A stretch of 20,854 nucleotides of DNA from Fimbriimonadaceae bacterium. GTDB taxonomy: Bacteria; Armatimonadota; Fimbriimonadia; Fimbriimonadales; Fimbriimonadaceae. The notes under the pieces were generated by a model. That model saw only the letters and a list, made by a program, of their open reading frames with translations. It had not been told where the DNA came from and searched no databases. Shown in pieces: positions 1-7,790 of this stretch. Positions within the stretch are counted from its first letter, which is position 1, and each line of letters begins with the position of its first letter. Both the position numbers and the translations under genes were made by a program. Where the stretch lies: the NCBI GenBank assembly GCA_020849075.1, contig JADLGZ010000030.1, positions 1 through 20,854 on the forward strand. The letters run 5' to 3'.

Positions 1-45
1 AGCGCAATGCTGCACTTCATTTCGGGAGTGATGTCTCGCTCATGA
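1..45 (+). CDS. C-terminal end of an upstream gene (partial)
   Basis: The frame that enters at base 1 is open and ends in TGA at 43-45, reading ...AMLHFISGVMSRS. That TGA overlaps the ATG of hutI in an ATGA arrangement, the usual sign of translational coupling inside an operon. Too little is visible to name the product. Another histidine-utilisation gene is a reasonable guess from position only. The frame could also be a chance opening. Confidence 0.35.
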   Translation, partial: SAMLHFISGVMSRS

Positions 46-1208
46 ACCATTACGCCGTTGTTCATTGCGGCCAACTCGTCCCCATCAAGGGACCTATCTT
101 GAACGATGGGGCCTTCATAGTGCAGGATGGCAAGATCGTCTGGGTTGGGCCGACCGATGCCGCTCCCGCAGATCTGCCAACAGTGGACGCAGAAGGGAAG
201 GTCGTGACTCCGGGGCTAGTTGACGCGCACACCCACACCGTTTTTGCTGCCAATCGGGTCGAGGAGTTTGAAATGCGATCGCGTGGGGCAACCTATCAGG
301 AGATCGCCGAAAATGGCGGTGGGATTCGATCCACGATGGAGGCAACCCGGCAAGCCGCCGATTTGGAGGCGCAGGTCCGGGCTCATCAGTTACGGCTCGT
401 TCGAAATGGTACGACGACCTTTGAGACGAAGACCGGCTACGGTCTATCGCCCAAATTGGAATTGCAGCATCTTGACCTAGCTGACGCAGGGGTGGCTACG
501 GTCCGGAAAACGTTCCTGGGAGCCCATGCCCTTCCGCCCGAGTTTGAAGGCGACGTTAAGGGCTATATCGCCGCGCTAACCCAAGTCCTGCCAGAGGCAA
601 AAGCCAAAGGGGCCAGTGCGGTTGACGCCTTCATCGAGCCCGGCTACTTCACCCCAGATGCTATCCGCCCTTACTTGGAAGCGGCGAAGAGTCTAGGATT
701 GGGCATTCACTTGCACGTGGACCAGCTAGGCCCTCATCAGGGGGCTCAGTTTGCCGCTGAAATGCTTGCTACAACGGCTGACCATCTCGAGTTCTCCGAT
801 GAAGCAGGAATTCGAGCTCTCATGCGGGCGGGGGTGACTCCCGTCCTCCTTCCTGCGTCCGTTTATGGCCTCGGCAAAGGGAAGTATCCGGATGCGAAAG
901 CGATGATGAAGGCGGGCATGGCCTTTTGTTTGGCGACGGATTACAACCCAGGTAGCTCTCCGACTTCTAGCCTACCTTTCGTCATGGGCTTAGCCTGCCG
1001 ATATATGGGGATGTCTCCGGCTCAGGCGCTCGTCGCTTGTACGATGATTCCGAGTACTGTTCTTGGACTACAGGGGCAAAAGGGGGCAATTGACGTCGGA
1101 TGTGACGCCGACTTCGTGATTTGGCCGTATAAGGATTACCGTGAGATTGCCTATTGGATCGGCGACGTTCTGCCAGAACGGGTCGCCATCGCTGGCAAAT
1201 TTGTTTAG
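42..1208 (+). CDS. hutI: Imidazolonepropionase (HutI)
   Basis: Hydrolyses 4-imidazolone-5-propionate to N-formimino-L-glutamate, the third step of histidine degradation, in the cytoplasm. It belongs to the amidohydrolase superfamily. The 388 residues are slightly short of the usual 400-420 but cover the whole fold. The metal-binding motif DAHTH lies at 61-65 and is followed by the HutI signature FAANRVEEFEMRSRGATYQE. KTGYGL at 130-135, HLHVDQ at 223-228, H248, and the late catalytic/metal Asp300 in LATDYNPGSSPTSSLP all match the family. The ATG at 42 overlaps the stop of the preceding frame, suggesting coupled translation, so an upstream hut gene is likely just outside the window. No other hut gene is visible downstream. 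The identification is secure. Confidence 0.96.
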   Translation: MNHYAVVHCGQLVPIKGPILNDGAFIVQDGKIVWVGPTDAAPADLPTVDAEGKVVTPGLVDAHTHTVFAANRVEEFEMRSRGATYQEIAENGGGIRSTMEATRQAADLEAQVRAHQLRLVRNGTTTFETKTGYGLSPKLELQHLDLADAGVATVRKTFLGAHALPPEFEGDVKGYIAALTQVLPEAKAKGASAVDAFIEPGYFTPDAIRPYLEAAKSLGLGIHLHVDQLGPHQGAQFAAEMLATTADHLEFSDEAGIRALMRAGVTPVLLPASVYGLGKGKYPDAKAMMKAGMAFCLATDYNPGSSPTSSLPFVMGLACRYMGMSPAQALVACTMIPSTVLGLQGQKGAIDVGCDADFVIWPYKDYREIAYWIGDVLPERVAIAGKFV

Positions 1209-1210
1209 CT

Positions 1211-1918
1211 ATGCCCCACCACCTCCGTACCGAGCGACACCGGCGGAAGCGCAACCGTATCCGGTTCGCTCGGATCGCGCGGTACGCCAACCCCAAGTAT
1301 CACTGGCGCAAGCTGCTTGAGGACATCAAGTCTGCCAAAGCGGGGCTGAGAATGTGGCAATTAGATAATGCCAAGTCGGAAGCGGAACTCCGGGGGGCCA
1401 TTCGAGGCAAGCTGTTTGCGACCTTTTTGGCGGGTACCCCGATCGCTGGAATTGGATCACCCGCAGGTTACGCAATCCAAATTTGGTCGAACGATCCGAT
1501 GCTGGGTGTAGCGTGCGGTGTATTGCTCGCCAACCTACTGGGCTTGATCGCCTTTCAGATCATTTGGGGATCCACGAACCGAGCGTTCTACGAGAAGCGG
1601 TACGGGGGCCGGAGCCACCGATGGGCTGCGCTGTTCCATGACTTGTGGCCTATGCAATGGAAATCCATCAAGATCGCCCTCTTCATGAACATTTTTCTTT
1701 TGCCTCTGGCTTGGGTAGTTACTGCGCTTCTTCATTGGGCTTTCCCCAACGGGTTGCGTTTCATCCCCATCGGCTTCCTTCTGAGTGCGGCTGAGGCCGT
1801 TTTTATCCAGACAACAACTCTGCGACTACTGGGGGACCTGTTCGAGCGACACTCTAGGGTTTTAGCACGGCACTATTCACCTTCTCTTGACTCGTGCCCA
1901 GTTCAAGAAGAGTGCTAA
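1211..1918 (+). CDS. Small polytopic membrane protein, unknown function
   Basis: The protein has 235 residues if the ATG at 1211, two bases after the hutI stop, is the start. The frame is open further upstream inside hutI, but that extension looks like shadow sequence. The N-terminus is very basic (MPHHLRTERHRRKRNRIRFARI), followed by a charged stretch to about residue 65. Four hydrophobic segments then lie near 68-90, 97-119, 153-175 and 183-203, and a short polar tail carries two cysteines. I recognise no family motif. The gene probably shares the hutI transcript. Its last 65 bases overlap the 3' end of the convergent glycosyltransferase gene. A transport or anchoring role is possible, but nothing in the sequence shows it. 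Confidence 0.7.
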   Translation: MPHHLRTERHRRKRNRIRFARIARYANPKYHWRKLLEDIKSAKAGLRMWQLDNAKSEAELRGAIRGKLFATFLAGTPIAGIGSPAGYAIQIWSNDPMLGVACGVLLANLLGLIAFQIIWGSTNRAFYEKRYGGRSHRWAALFHDLWPMQWKSIKIALFMNIFLLPLAWVVTALLHWAFPNGLRFIPIGFLLSAAEAVFIQTTTLRLLGDLFERHSRVLARHYSPSLDSCPVQEEC

Positions 1919-3017
1919 CGATGTCTTGGGCGGCATTAGGTAGCCCGAACGATCGAGCCTTGGCCCTCATGGCGGCCAGCCTTTCGGGGTGGTCGAGCAA
2001 GTCACGGGCAACCTGCACAAGTTCATCAACTGTGGAAGCCTCCGCGCCCGCACCTTCCTTCACCAAGAACTCTGCATTGCCCTCTTCTTGACCCGGAATG
2101 AGGAAAGGATGAAAGACAAGCATCGGGCAACCCACAGCGAGGCACTCGCTGGTGGTCAGGCCGCCGGGCTTGCTGATCAGAAACTCGCTTGCATGCATTC
2201 GTAGCGCCATTTCTTCTTGGCTAATGTGGCCCCGAACTTTCACGACGACCTTGCTATTAAAGGGCATCTTGAGCGCCCGTCGTTCGATATCGCGCCTCCG
2301 CGCTTCATTTCGCCCGCAAATGACCTCTAGGTGAATATCTCGGTCCAATGCTAAGAGCGCCTTTAGGGCCGAGGCGAAGGGCCCCCCGCCGATTCCGCCG
2401 CTTGTGATCGTAATGATTCGGGCTCCGGGCTTGCAGCCGGTACTGCGTTCAATCTCTTGGCGCGAAAATGACTTCGCGAATACCGGATGAATGGGAATTC
2501 CGGTGATCGTGGTCATGTTGCCGGCTCCGGCATGGCGCTCTTCAAGAATCTGCTTGGACCATGCACTGGGGACGAAAAAGTGGTCAGGCTCACCCCGGAG
2601 CCACATGAGATGAGGGTAGAGGTCGGTGACAACTATGGCCATGCGAAACCCAAACTCTTTCCGCAGCTCGGCAAGGCGCGGCTGAGGAAGGGAATGGGTG
2701 CAAACGACCCAATCTGGGCGCTCTTCTACGAGGAGCTTCCTCAGCTTGAAGAGGAAGCCGAAGTCCATTTGGGTCTGGACTTTGTATGAGATATTGGGTT
2801 CATCACTGACTTTGTACAGATGACCCCAGGAGCTTGGCGCACGACGGACAACCATTTCGTACCCGCCGCCGTACCACATCTGAAAGGCCTTGGGAGCGTA
2901 TTTGAGGGCATCAACGTAGCGACCATGTATCCCGCGCTCACGGCACACGGCCTCAATGGCCCTAGCCGCCGAAATATGACCATTACCGGTGCTCGCCGAT
3001 AGAATCAGAATCCTCAT
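1854..3017 (-). CDS. GT28 glycosyltransferase, MGDG synthase/UgtP-like
   Basis: A 387-residue protein of the family that includes plant monogalactosyldiacylglycerol synthase and the bacterial diacylglycerol glucosyltransferase UgtP. These transfer a sugar from a nucleotide sugar to a membrane lipid at the cytoplasmic face. The N-terminal acceptor domain begins with ILILSASTGNGH (GNGH at 11-14), and TDLYPHLMW at 131-139 matches the family TD-x-x-x-H signature. The C-terminal donor domain shows GGIGGG at 207-212, SKPGGLTTSE at 282-291 and the GQEEGN segment at 309-314. The ATG overlaps the stop of the upstream CrtO-like gene by ATGA, so the gene is third in a coupled minus-strand operon. MurG also belongs to GT28, but the acceptor-domain motifs favour the diacylglycerol type. 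The sugar and exact acceptor cannot be read from the sequence. Confidence 0.85.
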   Translation of the reverse strand: MRILILSASTGNGHISAARAIEAVCRERGIHGRYVDALKYAPKAFQMWYGGGYEMVVRRAPSSWGHLYKVSDEPNISYKVQTQMDFGFLFKLRKLLVEERPDWVVCTHSLPQPRLAELRKEFGFRMAIVVTDLYPHLMWLRGEPDHFFVPSAWSKQILEERHAGAGNMTTITGIPIHPVFAKSFSRQEIERSTGCKPGARIITITSGGIGGGPFASALKALLALDRDIHLEVICGRNEARRRDIERRALKMPFNSKVVVKVRGHISQEEMALRMHASEFLISKPGGLTTSECLAVGCPMLVFHPFLIPGQEEGNAEFLVKEGAGAEASTVDELVQVARDLLDHPERLAAMRAKARSFGLPNAAQDIVSTLLELGTSQEKVNSAVLKP

Positions 3018-3871
3018 GCTCGCTTGGTCTCCATTTTATCGGCTCGGCGCAATAAGAGTTTGAAGAGTCGGGCGCGATGTTGGCGCTGGAGAAAGATCGC
3101 GTACACGTTGAGGTAACCAATCCCGATCATCACGGCAACGCCAAGCCAATACGGCTTGGCCAAGAACGCGATGGCAAAGGGGAGATGCTCCACGATGCCC
3201 AGAAGGTGCACCGTCTCGCTTGTTCGAGTACCCTTTTCAAATTCATCCAGTTGCTCAATACTGGGGTTCTTCAGATAGTTGGGAGCTTGGGCTTTGGCCT
3301 CCTCACTGGCACCCGACTCAATGAGTCCCGTCAGCCAATAGACAAACGACCGATAGCTTTGCACACCGATCCGCTCATAGAAACGCTCGCTCTCAAAGGG
3401 CAAAGGGCGGAAATACCAGTGAGTGAGTTCTTGGCGTGTGCGCAGGTAAGGCGATTCCAAGTCGGCAACGCCGTCCGTGAGAGCTTCGGGGTGGTCCAAC
3501 CATTCGGTTAACAGGGCGCGTTTGTATCGCTCAATCGGTACGATCAGGAAGTGGTGCGCCGTGATGAGGATGGCAAAGAACCCCAAACCCGGGAAGTTAC
3601 CGGCCCAGCATGTGATCACGAGGCCAAAGTAGATCAGGGCGCACATCGCATTCACGACCTCGCTGTACTGCCCCCGTAGGAGTCGTTTGAGAACATAAGC
3701 CCGGGGGAGGGTGTCGCCCACTCCATAACGTTCGATGGGTGGTTCATGAAACACCCCTGCGAGTTGGCGATCAACCCATCGGATACCGATGTATTCATAA
3801 ATGCGACCGCTAACCTCCCAAGGAAAGAGGCGCAAGTACCATCGGATAAATGTAGGGAACAGGCCGCGCAT
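3014..3871 (-). CDS. CrtO-like (glycosyl-diaponeurosporenoate acyltransferase-like) membrane protein, duplicated
   Basis: A 285-residue membrane protein. It ends in LNVYAIFLQRQHRARL (254-269), which resembles the N-x-PC-x-x-x-QRYNRxRL end of the CrtO acyltransferase family of staphyloxanthin synthesis. An early FPWEVSGRIYEYIGIRW segment (16-32) resembles that family's WEK-G-x-IYEKI-x-I motif. The pattern seems to occur twice. WE...IYEYIGI (18-30), EVVNA (71-75) and ERYKRALL (114-121) in the first half correspond to FE...FYERIGV (159-170), ETVHL (219-223) and QRQHRARL (262-269) in the second. The distance from the middle Glu to the Arg of the last motif is 44 residues in both halves. The gene overlaps both neighbours, TGATG upstream and ATGA downstream. 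The family assignment is from memory of motifs and is moderate. The acyltransferase activity and substrate are inference. Confidence 0.55.
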   Translation of the reverse strand: MRGLFPTFIRWYLRLFPWEVSGRIYEYIGIRWVDRQLAGVFHEPPIERYGVGDTLPRAYVLKRLLRGQYSEVVNAMCALIYFGLVITCWAGNFPGLGFFAILITAHHFLIVPIERYKRALLTEWLDHPEALTDGVADLESPYLRTRQELTHWYFRPLPFESERFYERIGVQSYRSFVYWLTGLIESGASEEAKAQAPNYLKNPSIEQLDEFEKGTRTSETVHLLGIVEHLPFAIAFLAKPYWLGVAVMIGIGYLNVYAIFLQRQHRARLFKLLLRRADKMETKRA

Positions 3872-4671
3872 CAGGACGGGAAGGGAAGGCTTGGCTCTGG
3901 TTTAGACGTGATCGCACCCTCAAATGTCGCGCGCAAGTCCGCCCAGTGCACCAGCTCTAGCCGACCATCCAAGTGCTCAACGAGGGCGGTGCAGTGCTTC
4001 ATCCAGTCTCCCGTATTAATGTAAAGGGCCCCCGTCTCGTGCTCAACGAATGCTGGCTTGTGGATATGCCCGCAGACGACTCCGTCGTATCCTGCATTCT
4101 TGGCATCCACGGTGATGCGGTCAACAAAGTTTGTGAAGTACTGGACGAAGTCCTTCACTCGTTTCTTGGCGAGGCCGCTGAAGTCGCTCGGAGGGCGTCC
4201 GAGCCGCTTGGCCCAGCGGTTCCAGAAGACGTTGAAACCACCGAGGCCCTCGTGCACCCAGGCTCCAAGATAAGCCAACCATTTCAGGGTGGTGACGCTT
4301 CGGTCGAGATAGTCACCATGGATGACCCAGAGGCGCTTGCCCTCGAGGGTCGTATGGCAAAACTCATGATCAACGTGGATATTGCCAAACCCAATTCCGT
4401 TGAGCCGCCGGAACTCACTATCGTGATTCCCCGGAGTCAGGTACACATCGGTGCCCTGCCGTGCTTTGCTTAGAATGCTACTGACGATATCGGTGTGTTC
4501 TTGGCGCCACTTGCCTTTCTTTCGGCTGACCCACATATCCATGATGTCTCCCACCAGATAGAGGGTTTCGCAATCCGTATTGACGAGGAAGGTCTGGATA
4601 GCTTCGGCGTTGCAGGTTATCGACCCCAGATGGAGATCGGAGATGAAGACCGCACGGTATTGGAAGCGCAT
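3871..4671 (-). CDS. LpxH-like UDP-2,3-diacylglucosamine diphosphatase / metallophosphoesterase
   Basis: A 266-residue calcineurin-like metallophosphoesterase. All metal-binding blocks are present in order: SDLHLG (11-16), GDIMD (41-45), GNHD (81-84), the HGD at 118-120, and GHIH (201-204), followed by NTGDW (219-223). This architecture, with the long loop holding WNRWAKRLGR between HGD and GHIH, is that of LpxH-type UDP-2,3-diacylglucosamine hydrolases, which make lipid X during lipid A synthesis at the inner membrane. The gene is first of three coupled genes with a CrtO-like protein and a GT28 lipid glycosyltransferase, which supports a lipid substrate. Relatives of this broad family also act on other diphosphates or phosphodiesters, so lipid A precursor cleavage is likely but not proven. 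No other lpx gene is in view. The ATG start is preceded by a weak AAGAG ribosome-binding stretch. Confidence 0.75.
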   Translation of the reverse strand: MRFQYRAVFISDLHLGSITCNAEAIQTFLVNTDCETLYLVGDIMDMWVSRKKGKWRQEHTDIVSSILSKARQGTDVYLTPGNHDSEFRRLNGIGFGNIHVDHEFCHTTLEGKRLWVIHGDYLDRSVTTLKWLAYLGAWVHEGLGGFNVFWNRWAKRLGRPPSDFSGLAKKRVKDFVQYFTNFVDRITVDAKNAGYDGVVCGHIHKPAFVEHETGALYINTGDWMKHCTALVEHLDGRLELVHWADLRATFEGAITSKPEPSLPFPS

Positions 4672-4751
4672 CTCTTACCCTGTAGACGAATGACGCTAGG
4701 TTACCAGAGGGTTGAAAGTCAAACTAGGACCATTTCGTCGTTCTGATTGCC

Positions 4752-4757
4752 TACAAT
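4752..4757 (+). promoter_or_regulatory. Possible -10 box (TACAAT)
   Basis: TACAAT matches the sigma-70 -10 consensus at five of six positions. It sits about 50 bases before the ATG at 4808 and only about 9 bases before an alternative GTG at 4766. I find no good -35 at the expected distance, so this is weak. If real, transcription would begin near the GTG, favouring the ATG at 4808 as the start of the next gene. Confidence 0.3.
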
Positions 4758-4807
4758 AGAACGGGGTGCAAAGCGCGAAGAACTTCCTCGTTGCGGGGGG
4801 CCAAGGC

Positions 4808-5533
4808 ATGAAGCTGGATATCTTCGTGTTCCTGCTGAATCTGGGCCTGATGCCTTGGCTTTCGGCCCAGTTCCGGGAGGTCGTGCGAGGAGTAGCCGCG
4901 GGTGACCCGACCGCAAACTTCGTTCTATTCAGCATGTTTGCCGCATTGCTCTTCTTGGCCCCTATTGGGGCCACGCTGAAGCGATGGCATGCACACCAAG
5001 CGATCTCGGGCAAGGCCAATGACCCGACGGACGGATGTCTCTTCAATCCGGTCGTGTACCTATGCGTTGTGTTGGTCATCTTGGCGACCGTGTTGGCATT
5101 TATCTTCCAACAATTGTATGGCGAGCAGAATGAACCGCCAGGGGGGATATTCCTAGGTTCAATTTGCGGTGGGATTGGTCTGGCGATTATTCACACCTGG
5201 CTCGTGGTTCGGTACTTTTCCCGCCCGGACGAACCCCCGAAGTCTAGCTTTCTTCGTAATCCCCTTTCAGGAAAGCTCGGTGACATTGCCCTGTGGCTTA
5301 ACATGGTCATTTTTCAGCTCTTTTGGAACTTACTCGTCGCCATAGGTCTGCCGCGTGTCCATAGCTTTGGCGAGTTGATCGCCCGCACTGGGTTGGTCTT
5401 TTTTATGGCCCTGCTCATCTACTTCCCGCCGCGGATGTTCACCTTACTGGAGTCTCGGACGGGTTCGGCATGGACGATCCTACTGGCTAACTTGCCCGCG
5501 GCGCTACGTCTTATTGTTGGGGTCTCAGGTTAG
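4808..5533 (+). CDS. Polytopic membrane protein, unknown function
   Basis: A 241-residue protein if started at the ATG at 4808. A longer form of 255 residues from the GTG at 4766 is possible, but a TACAAT -10-like box lies directly before that GTG. About seven hydrophobic segments are visible, near residues 3-20, 38-57, 81-102, 113-136, 157-180, 190-208 and 221-238. Short polar loops separate them, including a cytoplasmic-looking basic stretch LKRWHAHQ (57-64). No conserved motif that I recognise is present. The gene is divergent from the LpxH-like operon and ends one base before the convergent DinB-like gene. A role in lipid or envelope physiology would be a guess from location only. Confidence 0.72.
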   Translation: MKLDIFVFLLNLGLMPWLSAQFREVVRGVAAGDPTANFVLFSMFAALLFLAPIGATLKRWHAHQAISGKANDPTDGCLFNPVVYLCVVLVILATVLAFIFQQLYGEQNEPPGGIFLGSICGGIGLAIIHTWLVVRYFSRPDEPPKSSFLRNPLSGKLGDIALWLNMVIFQLFWNLLVAIGLPRVHSFGELIARTGLVFFMALLIYFPPRMFTLLESRTGSAWTILLANLPAALRLIVGVSG

Positions 5534-5534
5534 G

Positions 5535-6002
5535 CTACTTCCAATGCCATTCACTATCCCCAAGCAAGGTTTGAATGTAATTCAACTGTCCGCTATGGTA
5601 CATCAGGTGCGAAACGAGAAAGCTAACTCGACTGTAGTAGGTCCGACCATTCGAGTCGCCTGGAATTGGTGAGTCCAGCACCTCGGCAGAGAAGCCAGCC
5701 ACCGTACTCTTTAACTTGTCGGTGGATTGCACAAAGGCGGCGATGACGTCTGCCTTCTTATTGAAGCCTTCTGGGGCCCTAACCCAGCCGTCGTCAAGGT
5801 TCCAGGTGGGGGGTTCTTCGCCGCGCAGTTTTGCGCCAAAGTAGTCATTAACGTCATTGACCTCCGTCACGATATCCGCGACCGTTCTGGTCGCTCCGCC
5901 GAAGCCCTGTGTGAACGCCTCCTCGGGGAGAGCCTCTAAGTCTTGCCGGAACATGGTGCACACCTGCTCCAAGTTTTGATTCGCCGTCTTTACCAAGTCC
6001 AT
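5535..6002 (-). CDS. DinB-fold family protein
   Basis: A 155-residue protein starting at the ATG at 6002. The frame is open to 6116, but that extension runs through the terminator at 6018-6051 and into the end of the DUF4332 gene. The C-terminal signature SFLVSHLMYHSGQLNYIQTLL (residues 127-147) carries the paired histidines H132 and H136 of the DinB/DUF1572-type four-helix bundle, a family of metal-binding proteins that includes thiol S-transferases and many proteins of unknown role. The third ligand usually lies in the second helix, as in TVADLLxH. Here the corresponding stretch VADIVTEVNDVN (41-52) has no histidine, so metal binding may be altered. The gene sits just downstream of a strong terminator and probably has its own promoter. 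Its substrate is unknown. Confidence 0.75.
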   Translation of the reverse strand: MDLVKTANQNLEQVCTMFRQDLEALPEEAFTQGFGGATRTVADIVTEVNDVNDYFGAKLRGEEPPTWNLDDGWVRAPEGFNKKADVIAAFVQSTDKLKSTVAGFSAEVLDSPIPGDSNGRTYYSRVSFLVSHLMYHSGQLNYIQTLLGDSEWHWK

Positions 6003-6017
6003 CGTGCCTATGCTACC

Positions 6018-6051
6018 AAAAAGAAAATCGCCCGAGCATTTAGCTCGGGCG
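6018..6051 (-). terminator. Rho-independent terminator after the DUF4332 gene
   Basis: A perfect 9-bp stem, CGCCCGAGC paired with GCTCGGGCG, flanks a 5-base loop at 6029-6051. On the minus strand it is followed by a T-rich tract, ATTTTCTTTTT. It lies 20 bases beyond the DUF4332 stop codon and ends the DUF937-OmpA/DUF4332 transcript. Confidence 0.88.
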
Positions 6052-6070
6052 AAAGGTTTGGCCTTCAGAA

Positions 6071-6475
6071 TTAGTGGGTGACCAAGCGATCCAGAGTCTT
6101 GGCTTCGGCAATCCATTTCTCAACCATGGTGAGGGATGGAAGGGCACGAACGAGATTCTTTGCACCATTCACCTCTTCCATCTTGGCATGAAGGTTGTCG
6201 GCATTCCGCTGAGCGAGTTCCGGCACGGAATCTACGCCTGAGGCCTCAAGGAGATCGGCGTACTCGGAACCGATGCCATGGATACGGGCAAGATCAGCCC
6301 GGTTGACCCACTTTAGGACGAGCGTTTCTGAAACGTCTGAATCGGCCGCGATTTTCGCGCGACCTGTCTTGCTGGCGCCTTGCTCGAGCAAGTGATCGGA
6401 CGTGGTAATCCCAACAGTTGCTAATTTTTCGGCGAATGAGGCGCCGATACCTTCGATGTCTTTGATATTTGCCAT
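6071..6475 (-). CDS. DUF4332 domain protein (helix-hairpin-helix-like)
   Basis: A 134-residue protein that matches DUF4332 along its whole length. It opens with IEGIGASFAEKLATVGI (residues 8-24), then GASKTGRAKIA, LKWVNRADLARIHGIGSEYADLLEASGVDSV near 54-84, and a final PSLTMVEKWIAEAK. The IEGIG and IHGIG segments are helix-hairpin-helix elements like those that contact the DNA backbone, so a nucleic-acid contact is plausible, but the family has no settled function. The gene follows the DUF937-OmpA gene by 49 bases on the same strand and is closed by a clear terminator, so the two probably form an operon. Confidence 0.9.
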   Translation of the reverse strand: MANIKDIEGIGASFAEKLATVGITTSDHLLEQGASKTGRAKIAADSDVSETLVLKWVNRADLARIHGIGSEYADLLEASGVDSVPELAQRNADNLHAKMEEVNGAKNLVRALPSLTMVEKWIAEAKTLDRLVTH

Positions 6476-6524
6476 GTTCTTATTGTGGAGAGAATGAACC
6501 GCTCGCCGGTCGGTTGATGGGTGA

Positions 6525-7790
6525 CTACTTGGCGGTCACGCGGACGGCAATCCTTCGATTCTGAGCGCGACCTTCTTCGGTGTCGTTGCCGGCGACCGGA
6601 TAATCGGAACCGTAGCCCTCTGATTCCAGCCGCTCGGGTTGCACACCTGCTTCTACGAGCGCGGTCATCACCGCGTCCGCCCGCAATTGCGAAAGTTGAA
6701 GATTGACATTTGCGTCACCTGTATCGTCCGTATATCCGCCGACCTTCAGCCTAACCTTTGGGAAGGCTTTCAGGATCGCGGCAAGGTTGGTGATCTCATC
6801 GTAAGTGCCGGGTTTCAGGGTGGCGGAGGAGGAACCAAAGTTCAATCCGTGGAAGTTGAACCATGTGTCCGCATCCACGGGCCGACTTGCATCCTCGATG
6901 AAGCCCACAAGCTGGGATTCAATACCGTCCCCCTTGTAGGCCAACTTCTTGCCATCCGGGAGAACCTTGGTAACAATGGCTTGAGTGGGCTCTCCTGCCA
7001 TGGTAGTGCCGTTCGAATCGGCCTTGCTAGGTTTGGCGGAGCCCTCCGATTGAGTTGAACTCGAAGGGGCAGGTTTCACTTCGGGGGGATTCACGGGTGT
7101 GGGGCGAGTGAACCACCAAATGACGCTGGCGACGACAATCGCGCCAAATGCCGGTACGAGCCAGTTCGATCCTTGGGTTGGTTGGATGCTGGTTTCGCTT
7201 ACAGGGACTGCCGGGGCGGCTACCTTTGGTACATCAACCTTGGGCATGGCGATCTTGGGTAGGTCGACAAGGCCGAGCATCGAACTTGCCTCAGCAGGGA
7301 GGGCACTCAGAATATTTGCCTTTTGGCTATTGAGTAAGTCCGCGAGTCCGGAAACCTCCAAGCCTTCGCTGGTGGCCTTGCCCCCAAAGAACTTACCGAG
7401 CAGGCTACCCACAAGGGCGAGAATGCCTCCCGCCGAGTTGACTTTAACCCCCGTGGCCTTGCTCAGCATTTCGATGACGCCATTGAGGTTCTCGCCAAAG
7501 AGATTGTCCAGAACACTCTTTGAGGTCTTAACCTCATCACTGTCGTCGGTGCCACCAAGGATGCCTCCCAATTGGTCGCTGAGGTTGCCCCCGGTGCCGC
7601 TCCGGAACGCCTCAAGTATTCCTCCAAGGGCTCCCGGGTCACTGACTTTGCCAAGCAGGGCTCCTAATGCGGTGGGGATTGCCGCCCCAAGGGCGCCATT
7701 TACGCTATCTTCGGACTCGCCAAGCACCGTCGCCGCTTGCTGGGCAATAGCAGGGCCAGCCATTTCCTTCAAGGTATCAACAATATTCAT
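6525..7790 (-). CDS. DUF937 - transmembrane - OmpA domain envelope protein
   Basis: A 421-residue protein from the ATG at 7790, which follows a GAGAG ribosome-binding stretch. The frame is open to 7850, but MNIVDTL is the usual beginning of DUF937. Residues 1 to about 170 are the Ala/Gly/Leu-rich DUF937 domain. A Pro/Val/Lys linker follows, then one membrane helix at about 209-227 (WLVPAFGAIVVASVIWWF), a low-complexity Pro/Ser/Lys linker, and a C-terminal OmpA/MotB-type peptidoglycan-binding domain from about 308. The latter shows GYTDDTGD (352-359), LSQLRADAV and NRRIAVRV. This puts the DUF937 part in the cytoplasm and the OmpA part in the periplasm, where it probably holds the cell wall. 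There is no signal peptide. The combination is known from other genomes, but its role is unclear. Confidence 0.88.
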   Translation of the reverse strand: MNIVDTLKEMAGPAIAQQAATVLGESEDSVNGALGAAIPTALGALLGKVSDPGALGGILEAFRSGTGGNLSDQLGGILGGTDDSDEVKTSKSVLDNLFGENLNGVIEMLSKATGVKVNSAGGILALVGSLLGKFFGGKATSEGLEVSGLADLLNSQKANILSALPAEASSMLGLVDLPKIAMPKVDVPKVAAPAVPVSETSIQPTQGSNWLVPAFGAIVVASVIWWFTRPTPVNPPEVKPAPSSSTQSEGSAKPSKADSNGTTMAGEPTQAIVTKVLPDGKKLAYKGDGIESQLVGFIEDASRPVDADTWFNFHGLNFGSSSATLKPGTYDEITNLAAILKAFPKVRLKVGGYTDDTGDANVNLQLSQLRADAVMTALVEAGVQPERLESEGYGSDYPVAGNDTEEGRAQNRRIAVRVTAK

